This document shows positions 17,288-23,971 of a DNA stretch of 34,640 nt, piece by piece. The stretch comes from Rhodospirillales bacterium. GTDB lineage: Bacteria > Pseudomonadota > Alphaproteobacteria > JAEULC01. Numbering within the stretch: the stretch's first letter is position 1; every line of letters begins with the position of its first letter. The stretch covers positions 1-34,640 of the forward strand of contig JAEULC010000328.1 in assembly GCA_016792605.1 (NCBI GenBank), in the 5' to 3' direction. The notes under the pieces are model-generated. The model worked only from the letters and a program-made list of their open reading frames with translations, ran no database searches and was not told the DNA's origin. Position numbers and translations under genes: made by a program.

Positions 17288-18195
17288 CCGCCTCCCCGGC
17301 CCCGGCCGCCTATTCCCGACCCGACGAGCCGCTGCGCGGCATCGCCTTGATGATCGCCGCCATGGCGGTGTTCTCGGGCATGGACTGCGTGTCCAAGGTC
17401 CTGGCGGAGACCTACCACCCGCTCATGATCACCTGGAGCCGCCAGGTGGCGCAGCTTCTCCTCCTGGCGCCGCTCGTCCTCTGGATCGGCCCCATGCGCT
17501 GCATCCGTTCGGCCGCCCCCGGGGCGCAGGCGCTGCGCGGGCTGCTGCTCTACTTCTCGACCATCTGCTTCGTCAGCGGCCTCGCCCGGCTGCCGCTGGC
17601 CGAGGCCTCGGCGATCGGCTTCGTGTCGCCGATGTTCACCACGGCGCTGTCGATCCCGCTCTTGGGCGAGAAGGTCGGCATCAGGCGCTGGCTGGCGATC
17701 CTGGTGGGCTTCTCCGGCGTCCTGATCGTCATCCGCCCCGGCACCGCCGCCTTCGACCCCGCGGCGCTGTTCCCGATCGCCTCGGCCGCGTTCTGGGCCC
17801 TGGCGCTGATCGTGACGCGCAAGATGAGCCATCGCGACACGCCGCTGACCACGCTGGTCTACGCCTCGCTGGTCGGGTTCGTCGTCGCCAGCCTGCCGAT
17901 GCCCTGGTTCTGGGCAATGCCCGACCCGGCCGCGATGGGCCTGATCCTGCTCATGGGCGCCATGAGCCTGGGCGGCCACTACCTGCTGGTCCAGGCCTTC
18001 CAGCTCGGCTCGGCGTCGATCCTGGCGCCGTTCGCCTACAGCCAGATGGTCTGGGCGACGATCTTCGGCTACGTGGTCTTCCAGAACCTTCCGGACGGCT
18101 GGACCTGGGTCGGGGCCCTCGTGATCATCCTCAGCGGCGTCTATGTCTGGCACCGCGAGCGCGTGCGCCACGGCCTCACCCGGCGCGGCGCCTGA
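17284..18195 (+). CDS. EamA/DMT family transporter
   Basis: 303 residues from GTG 17284, which overlaps the previous stop as GTGA; no ATG precedes the first membrane helix. Ten hydrophobic segments in two repeats (RGIALMIAAMAVFSGMDCV ... FSGVLIVIRPG; then FPIASAAFWALALIVTRKMS ... WVGALVIILSGVYVW) are typical of drug/metabolite transporters with two EamA domains. Motifs include FSGMDCVSK, ASAIGFVSPMFTT and GHYLLVQAF. It could export small metabolites or amino acids; the substrate cannot be predicted. It is the last of four genes that include a tripartite pump and a lipoprotein hydrolase. No terminator was found after it. Confidence 0.9.
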   Translation: MTASPAPAAYSRPDEPLRGIALMIAAMAVFSGMDCVSKVLAETYHPLMITWSRQVAQLLLLAPLVLWIGPMRCIRSAAPGAQALRGLLLYFSTICFVSGLARLPLAEASAIGFVSPMFTTALSIPLLGEKVGIRRWLAILVGFSGVLIVIRPGTAAFDPAALFPIASAAFWALALIVTRKMSHRDTPLTTLVYASLVGFVVASLPMPWFWAMPDPAAMGLILLMGAMSLGGHYLLVQAFQLGSASILAPFAYSQMVWATIFGYVVFQNLPDGWTWVGALVIILSGVYVWHRERVRHGLTRRGA

Positions 18196-18224
18196 ACCGC
18201 TCCAATCCGTAACCCGCTGATAAA

Positions 18225-18250
18225 TTGACAATAAACGATTCATCAAGACT
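18225..18250 (+). promoter_or_regulatory. promoter candidate for the leader ORF / GW coiled-coil gene
   Basis: A perfect TTGACA (18225-18230) in an AT-rich patch is followed after 14 bases by AAGACT (18245-18250), which resembles the TAG-purine-N-T boxes seen elsewhere in the window at the same spacing. The -10 match is poor. A perfect 10-base palindrome GGTACGTACC follows at 18270-18279 in the presumed leader. Confidence 0.3.
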
Positions 18251-18319
18251 CCGCTTCGTAGCATGGCGGGGTACGTACCGGCGCCGACGGGACAGGCCGC
18301 CGGCCTCTAGGAGCAGTTC

Positions 18320-18373
18320 ATGAACAAAATTTGGGCCGCCGGCGACACGGGCGTCCTCCGGGGCGTTCGTTGA
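18320..18373 (+). CDS. putative 17-aa leader peptide
   Basis: A short ORF, ATG 18320 to TGA 18371-18373, encodes MNKIWAAGDTGVLRGVR. It has the best ribosome site in the area, AGGAG (18309-18313) with 6-base spacing. Its TGA shares its A with the ATG of the next gene (TGATG), which itself has no clear ribosome site. That arrangement favours translational coupling. There is no run of identical codons to suggest amino-acid attenuation, so it may simply be a re-initiation leader. Existence as a peptide is inferred from position only. Confidence 0.4.
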   Translation: MNKIWAAGDTGVLRGVR

Positions 18374-19161
18374 TGGCCGCCGAAGCCGCCCCTTCCCTGC
18401 CGCCGCCGATCGATCCCGTGCCGGACGGTCCCGACCTGGACGCCGCGGCGCGCCCCAGCGACATCCAGGGCTTCGTCGACGCCTTCGAGCAGCGCCGCGC
18501 CTATGGCTGGGCCTTCGACCGCGCCCACCCCCAGGCGAAGCTGCGCATCGAGCTGCGCTTCGACGACCGGCAGGCGGGCGAGACGATCGCCAACCGCGCC
18601 CGCCCGGACCTCCTGACGGGCGGCGTCGGCGACGGCGCCTGCGCCTTTGAGGTGGCGGTCGAGGACGACCGCGCGCCGACGGGCAGCATGACCGTGGTAG
18701 CCGTCAATCCCGCGACCGGCGCACGCCACATCCTGCCCGGCCCCGCCGCGGCGGCGGCGCCCGCCGCCGCGACGTCGCAGGATGCCGCCAAGGTGGAATC
18801 GCTGCTGGAACTGCTGCAGGCCTCGCAGCGCCGGGCACTGACCGCCATGCAGTCGGCGGAGCGCAAGTTCGACGACGCGGCGACGCGGCTCTCCCGCATC
18901 CCCGACCTCTCGCGCCTGAACGAGCTCAGCCAGTCGCTGGACCAGATCCGGGCGACCCAGGGCGACCTGGCGCGCCGCATCGCCGAGGCAGAGGTGTTCC
19001 TAGTCCGGTTCGACAGCGTGCTCAACGGCATGGAGAAGGCGGGCAAACAGCGCGAGCCGGAAGCGACGATCAACCGCCAGTCCCTGCTGGTGATCGGCTT
19101 GGGCATTCTCACGACGGTCGCCACCATCGCGGCGATCGTCATGGCCGTCTGGCGCCACTGA
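18373..19161 (+). CDS. membrane-anchored coiled-coil protein with GW-type beta domain
   Basis: 262 residues from ATG 18373, overlapping the leader stop. An N-terminal Pro-rich tail is followed by a beta domain (about 30-120) whose core is YGWAFDRAHP (Gly45-Trp46), RIELRFDD and ARPDLLTGGVGDGACAFEV, a pattern found next to glycosyltransferase and secretion genes. An Ala/Pro linker leads to a long helical coil (about 135-225, heptads in VESLLELLQASQRRALTAM and LSRLNELSQSLDQIRATQGD). A C-terminal membrane helix (SLLVIGLGILTTVATIAAIV) ends in VWRH, so most of the protein is probably cytoplasmic (tail-anchored). It converges on the HlyD gene. The shared GW module suggests a link with the glycosyltransferases; exact function unknown. 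Confidence 0.72.
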   Translation: MAAEAAPSLPPPIDPVPDGPDLDAAARPSDIQGFVDAFEQRRAYGWAFDRAHPQAKLRIELRFDDRQAGETIANRARPDLLTGGVGDGACAFEVAVEDDRAPTGSMTVVAVNPATGARHILPGPAAAAAPAAATSQDAAKVESLLELLQASQRRALTAMQSAERKFDDAATRLSRIPDLSRLNELSQSLDQIRATQGDLARRIAEAEVFLVRFDSVLNGMEKAGKQREPEATINRQSLLVIGLGILTTVATIAAIVMAVWRH

Positions 19162-19195
19162 CGGCGATGATAGCCGTCTGGCGCCGCTGAGGGCG
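19141..19195. repeat. imperfect 26-base tandem duplication over a stop codon
   Basis: Bases 19141-19166 and 19170-19195 are near-identical (ATGGCCGTCTGGCGCC versus ATAGCCGTCTGGCGCC, 3 differences in 26) at a 29-base offset. The first copy encodes the last residues and stop of the GW coiled-coil gene. The second copy lies in the 36-base gap before the convergent HlyD stop. A local slippage duplication is the simple explanation. Confidence 0.75.
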
Positions 19196-19197
19196 CC

Positions 19198-20571
19198 CTA
19201 GTCCTCCCGGAACGACCGCCGCATCGAGTCGACCAGCGGCGCCAGCAGGTAGTCGATCGCGCGGCGCTTGCCGGTCACGATGAACACCTCCGCCGGCATG
19301 CCGGGATAGAGCTCCAGCTTGCCGAGTTCCTGCAGCGATTCCTTCTTCAGCCGCGCCCGCGCGGTGAAGTAGCTGTCGCCATTGCGCTGGTCGATCATCT
19401 TGTCGGCCGAGACGTAAATTACCTCGCCGTCGACCAGCGGCATGATGCGGCTGCGGAAGGCCGATAGGCGGACCTCCGCCGGCAGGCCGGCGCGCACCAC
19501 GTCGATGTCCGAGGGCCGCACCCGCGCCTCGACGATCAGGTCGTCCTCCTGCGGCACGATGTCGAGAATCGGCGCGCCCGGCGCGATCACGCCGCCTGAA
19601 GTGACGAACTTCAGGTCGACGACCTTGCCGTCCTGCGGCGCCACCACGTCCTTGCGCTGCAGCACGTCGTCGGCCGCGGTCAGGCGGTCGGCGATGTCCT
19701 TCTCCTGCGTCTGCGCGTCCTGCAGCTCGCGGTTGATCTCCGACTGGCGCTGGCTGCGGAGCTGCTTCAACTCGAACTCGGCGCCGGCAATCGTCTGGCG
19801 CGCGCGCGCCATCGTCGCCTCCAGTTCGCCGATCCGGCCGCGCATCTCCGCGGCGCTGCGCTGCAGGCCCAGAAGGCGCGGCTTGCGCTCGTAGCCCTTC
19901 TCGACCAGCTCGCGGATCGCCTCGGCCTCCTCCTCGAACGACTTCAGGCGCTCGATCGACGAGGTCTGCTGGGCGCGCATCGCCGTGATCTCCTCGCGCG
20001 ACTGCTGGATGCGCCGGTCGATCACCGAGCTCTGGCTCTCGAAGGCCTGCAGCCGCGCCGTGAACAGCGCCTGCTGGGTGCTGATCTGCTCGGCGACGAC
20101 GGGGTCCTTCGCCGCGTTCTGCAGTTCCGGCGGGAAGCTGATCGACTTCGCGTCGCCCTGCTCCGCGCGCAGGCGCGCCAGCTTGGCCTGGGCGGCGATG
20201 CGCTGGTTGCGAAGCTGGGACGCCGCCGAGCCGGCCAGCGCCGTGTCGAGCCGCATCAGCACCTGGCCCGTCTTCACGGTGTCGCCCTCGCGCACCAGGA
20301 TCTCGCGCAGGATGCCGCCTTCCAGGTGCTGCACGGTCTTGCGCCGGCTGTCGACGATTAGGTTGCCGGTGGCGATCGCCGCGCTGTCGAGCGAGGCGAG
20401 GAAGCCCCAGGCGAGGAACGTGCCGAGGAACGCCACGATCGTCACGATGCCGGCGACCAGCGGGCCGCGCAGCGACGGATCGTGGCCGTCGTCCTCCTCA
20501 ATCGCCGGCGGATAGGCCCGCACCGGGCCGACCGCGGTCGGCTCAAGAGTGGTCGAAAGCTGTGTGCTCAT
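19198..20571 (-). CDS. HlyD family type I secretion periplasmic adaptor
   Basis: 457 residues from ATG 20571, overlapping the ABC gene's stop as ATGA. A short cytoplasmic tail, one membrane helix (GPLVAGIVTIVAFLGTFLAW), a lipoyl half (ILREILVREGDTVKTGQVLM), a long coiled coil (about 110-300), the second lipoyl half (DVVAPQDGKVVDLKFVTSGG) and the C-terminal barrel (RLSAFRSRIMPLVDGEVIYV) match PrtE/HlyD adaptors. SADKMIDQRNGDSYFTARAR and LYPGMPAEVFIVTGKRRA are family hallmarks. It is the adaptor between the ABC exporter and an outer-membrane TolC, which is not in the window. Last gene of a seven-gene overlapping chain. Confidence 0.96.
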   Translation of the reverse strand: MSTQLSTTLEPTAVGPVRAYPPAIEEDDGHDPSLRGPLVAGIVTIVAFLGTFLAWGFLASLDSAAIATGNLIVDSRRKTVQHLEGGILREILVREGDTVKTGQVLMRLDTALAGSAASQLRNQRIAAQAKLARLRAEQGDAKSISFPPELQNAAKDPVVAEQISTQQALFTARLQAFESQSSVIDRRIQQSREEITAMRAQQTSSIERLKSFEEEAEAIRELVEKGYERKPRLLGLQRSAAEMRGRIGELEATMARARQTIAGAEFELKQLRSQRQSEINRELQDAQTQEKDIADRLTAADDVLQRKDVVAPQDGKVVDLKFVTSGGVIAPGAPILDIVPQEDDLIVEARVRPSDIDVVRAGLPAEVRLSAFRSRIMPLVDGEVIYVSADKMIDQRNGDSYFTARARLKKESLQELGKLELYPGMPAEVFIVTGKRRAIDYLLAPLVDSMRRSFRED

Positions 20572-22628
20572 GAGCGTACCAGTCGCGGGCTGCCAGGCTT
20601 GCCCTGGTCGATGACGGGCGGCGGCGCCGCGGGGCCACCGGGGGTGATGGTCTTGATGACGTCGGTGCGTTCGCCGAACTGCTCGACCATGCCGTCCTTG
20701 AGCACCAGCAGCTTGTCGGCGATCGCGATCACCGAGGGGCGATGGGCGATCAGCACCACGGTCGTGCCCGCCGCGCGCACCGCCGAGATGGCCTGGAGCA
20801 GCGCGCGCTCGCCGGCCGTGTCGAGGTTGGAGTTCGGCTCGTCCAGCACCAGCAGCTGCGGCCGCCCGAACAAGGCGCGGGCCAGCGCGATGCGCTGCTG
20901 CTGGCCGCCGCTGAGCGTGTAGCCGCCCTCGCCGATCACCGTATCGTAGCCGAACGGCAGGCGCCCGATCATCTCGTGCACTTCGGCCAGGCGCGCCGCC
21001 TCGATCACCTCGCGCGGGTCGCACTCGCTCAGCCGCGCGATGTTGTCGCGCACCGTGCCGTTGAGCAGCATCGGCTGTTGCGGCACGTAGCCGACGGCGC
21101 GGCCGAAGCTCTCGCGCTCCCAGGTGTAGACGTCGTGGCCATCCAGGTAGATTCCGCCACTCGACGGTTTCCACACGCCGACCAGCAGCCGCGCCAGGGT
21201 CGACTTGCCGGCGGCGGACGGGCCGACCACGCCGAGCACTTCGCCCGGCTCGACCGAGAAGGACACGCCCTTCAGGACGGCCTTCTCCTGACCCGGCGGC
21301 ACGAAGACGCAGCGCTCGATCGACAGGCGCGGCTTGGAAACCGCCAGCGGCGTCTGCTGGCGCTGGCCCGACATTGCCTCGATCAGCTTGCGCAGCCGCC
21401 CGAGCACGCCAGCCATGCTGGCCCACTGCCGCGATCCCTCGACGAGCTGCTCGAACGGCAGCAGCATGCGCCCCATGATGATGCTGGCGGCGATCATGCT
21501 GCCCGGCGACACCATGCGCTCCATGACCAGCATCACGCCGGTCGCCAGCATCGCGATCTGCACCGCCAGGCGCAGCGCCTTGGCGATTGCGCCGATCGCC
21601 TTGGCGCGGCTGTGGCCCATCTCGTGCAGCTCGATCGCATGGCCATAGTGCTGGCGCCAGCGCCGGGCGACGCTGGACAGCATGCCCATCGCCTCGATCG
21701 CCTCGCCGTTGCGGATCGCCGATCCGACCTCGTTGAAGGCGCGCAGCGTGGCCTCGTTGGTCTGTCCCATCGGGCGCCGGCCGATGAACTCCATCGCCAG
21801 GGCCATGCCGACGAGCAGCACCGTCGCCGCCACCGCGACCGCGCCGTACATCGGGTGCAGCAGGAACAGCACGACCAGGAACAGCGGCGCGCAGAGCAGG
21901 TCGAACAGCGTGTTGAGCCCGCCGCCGGTGATGAAGAGCCGCAATTCGTTCAGGTCGCGCGGCGCCTGGCGCGCCTCGGGCGTCTGCGCCGAGACCCAGC
22001 CGGCGACCGCCGCCTGGATCGCGACCCGGTCGAGCCGGCGCGCGAGCTGCCCGCCCATCACGAACCAGACGCGCGCGCGGACATAGTCGATCAAGGCCAT
22101 GAAGACGAGGGCGGCGATCGCCATGATGGTGAGCATGACGAGGGTGTCGACGCTGTGGCTGCTGATCACCCGGTCGTAGATCTGCAGCATGTAGACCGGC
22201 ACGACGAGCTGCAGCAGGTTGACGACCAGCGACAGGACCGCGGCATAGGCCAGCGCCGAAACCCCGGCCCGCATTGCCTGTACCACCGGCGAATCCTTGC
22301 CCGCCCCGAGGTCCAGCGATGCGGCCAGACGGCGCGCCTTGCGCGGCCTGGCCGGCCGCTCCGCCTTTGCGCGTTCCGGCGCGACCTCGGGATTCGGTGC
22401 GGCATCGGTCTTCGCATCCCGGGCAGGCTCGGCCGGCTTTTCCGCCTTGCGCGCCCCGCGCCGCAACGACCAGGAAAATCCCTTCCGGCCGCCTCCCATC
22501 GCGCCCGCCTCGACCATCGGCGGCTCCGGCGTCGCCGGCTCGATCGCCGGCGGCTCCGGGACGACGGGCGCGACGGGCTCCGGCGGCACCGGCCGCGCAC
22601 GGTCCTGCTTGTTGCCGCGACCGATCAT
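20568..22628 (-). CDS. type I secretion system ABC permease/ATPase (PrtD-like)
   Basis: 686 residues from ATG 22628. Domains: a Pro/Glu/Arg-rich cytoplasmic tail (1-125) not typical of the family, a six-helix membrane domain (about 125-420, LQLVVPVYMLQIYDRVISS being the signature), and an ATPase with Walker A GPSAAGKST (469-477), signature LSGGQQQR (572-579), Walker B LLVLDEP (592-598) and His629. It exports unfolded proteins with uncleaved C-terminal signals, most likely the RTX protein encoded upstream. There is no C39 peptidase domain. It overlaps the preceding GT4 stop and the following adaptor start by four bases each. Confidence 0.96.
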   Translation of the reverse strand: MIGRGNKQDRARPVPPEPVAPVVPEPPAIEPATPEPPMVEAGAMGGGRKGFSWSLRRGARKAEKPAEPARDAKTDAAPNPEVAPERAKAERPARPRKARRLAASLDLGAGKDSPVVQAMRAGVSALAYAAVLSLVVNLLQLVVPVYMLQIYDRVISSHSVDTLVMLTIMAIAALVFMALIDYVRARVWFVMGGQLARRLDRVAIQAAVAGWVSAQTPEARQAPRDLNELRLFITGGGLNTLFDLLCAPLFLVVLFLLHPMYGAVAVAATVLLVGMALAMEFIGRRPMGQTNEATLRAFNEVGSAIRNGEAIEAMGMLSSVARRWRQHYGHAIELHEMGHSRAKAIGAIAKALRLAVQIAMLATGVMLVMERMVSPGSMIAASIIMGRMLLPFEQLVEGSRQWASMAGVLGRLRKLIEAMSGQRQQTPLAVSKPRLSIERCVFVPPGQEKAVLKGVSFSVEPGEVLGVVGPSAAGKSTLARLLVGVWKPSSGGIYLDGHDVYTWERESFGRAVGYVPQQPMLLNGTVRDNIARLSECDPREVIEAARLAEVHEMIGRLPFGYDTVIGEGGYTLSGGQQQRIALARALFGRPQLLVLDEPNSNLDTAGERALLQAISAVRAAGTTVVLIAHRPSVIAIADKLLVLKDGMVEQFGERTDVIKTITPGGPAAPPPVIDQGKPGSPRLVRS

Positions 22629-23971
22629 GCCACGCTCGCTTGCGGCGTCGGCACGGCCACCGGCCGCGCCGGCTCTGCCCGGCCAAGAGGTTCGCGATAC
22701 AGCGCCAGGTGTTGCCGCGCCGCGCCCTGCGGCGTCAGCGGCTTCGGCGCATTGGCGCGCAGCCGCTCCCAAAGCCCGGGCGTGCCGAGCGCGAGGCTCA
22801 GCTTGTCGACCAGGCTCTCGGCGCTGCCGGTGCGGAAATGCAGGCCGTTGACGCCGTCCTGCACCTTCTCGGCCATGCCGCCGATGTCGCTGCAGATCAC
22901 CGGCCGGCCATGGGCGAAGGCCTCCTGGATCACCAGCGGCGAGTTCTCCCACCACACCGAGGGCACCACCACCCAGTCGACCTCGCGCATCAACGCCGGC
23001 AGCTCGGGCGCGCGGTAACTGCCGTAGAACCGGGCGCGGCCGCCGACAGACTTCAGCAGGCGGTCGAAGTCCTCCTGGAAGGGCTTTGGCTGGTGCTCCA
23101 GGTTGCCGCCATAGACGATCAACGACGAGTCGTCGCCCCAGCGCTGATCGGGCATGCGCGCGACCGCCTCGAGCAGCACGTGGATGCCCTTGAACGGGTT
23201 GAGCTGGCCGAAGAACGCGAAGCGCCCGCGCCGTCCGGAAGCGCCGCCGGGCCGCGCGACCACCGGCCGCGGCGCCGCGACCTCGGGCACGTCGAGCCCG
23301 TTCTCGAGCATCCGCATCTTCGCCCGCGGGATGCCCCAGTCGACGAAGCGCTCGAGCAGGAACTGGCTCGGCGACACGAAGCAGTCGACCAGGTCGAAGC
23401 TCGCCTTGACGAACATCTCGCGCTTGAAGAAGCGCGCCGGCCCGATGTCGGGATAGCACATGGCGCAGTCCGCCGGCGTCGCGCGGCGGCACAGCTCGCC
23501 GCGGCCGGTCTTCACCATCTGGCCGTGGTTGTGGCAGATCGACAGGAACTCGTGCAGCGTCACCACGATCCGCGCCCGGGGGCAGACATTGCGCGCGATG
23601 CGCAGGCATTCCAGCCCCAGGCCCAGGAAGTGGTGGAAATGCACCACGTCGGGCTTCAAGGCCGCGAGGTACTGTGCGAAATGCCGCTGCAGCCCGACGA
23701 TGTCGCGGTTCGACAGGCGGAAATGGTCGTAGTCGCTGGCGTAGTACAGCGTCTCGCGCGCGTTCTGGCGCAGGCTCATGAACGGCGTGTCGCCATGCGG
23801 CGCGATCGGCGGGCCGATGCGTGCCAGGAACTGCGCGTCGACGCCATCGGTCGCGTCCAGGCCGCGGAACAGGTTGTGCGCCGCCAGCTCGCCGCCGCCG
23901 ACCGAGAAGGCCGGGTGGGCGTGGGCCACGACCAGGACCCGCAGCGGCGCGCTTGTCATCGTCGCGGTCAT
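22625..23971 (-). CDS. glycosyltransferase family 4, tandem paralogue 2
   Basis: 448 residues from ATG 23971, overlapping the previous GT2 stop as ATGA; ATG 23959 is an alternative. GT-B fold: N-terminal VLVVAHAHPAFSVGGGELAA, HFHHFLGLGLEC; C-terminal FFGQLNPFKGIHVLLEAV and the donor-binding stretch WWENSPLVIQEAFAHGRPVI (E-x7-E). A Cys set (C146, C161, C169, C172; LCRRATPADCAMCYP) is shared with the other paralogue and may bind a metal. Likely adds a sugar to a lipid- or protein-linked acceptor. Placed between the second GT2 and the ABC exporter. Its DNA is 93% identical to the paralogue over 22869-22982. Confidence 0.92.
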   Translation of the reverse strand: MTATMTSAPLRVLVVAHAHPAFSVGGGELAAHNLFRGLDATDGVDAQFLARIGPPIAPHGDTPFMSLRQNARETLYYASDYDHFRLSNRDIVGLQRHFAQYLAALKPDVVHFHHFLGLGLECLRIARNVCPRARIVVTLHEFLSICHNHGQMVKTGRGELCRRATPADCAMCYPDIGPARFFKREMFVKASFDLVDCFVSPSQFLLERFVDWGIPRAKMRMLENGLDVPEVAAPRPVVARPGGASGRRGRFAFFGQLNPFKGIHVLLEAVARMPDQRWGDDSSLIVYGGNLEHQPKPFQEDFDRLLKSVGGRARFYGSYRAPELPALMREVDWVVVPSVWWENSPLVIQEAFAHGRPVICSDIGGMAEKVQDGVNGLHFRTGSAESLVDKLSLALGTPGLWERLRANAPKPLTPQGAARQHLALYREPLGRAEPARPVAVPTPQASVA

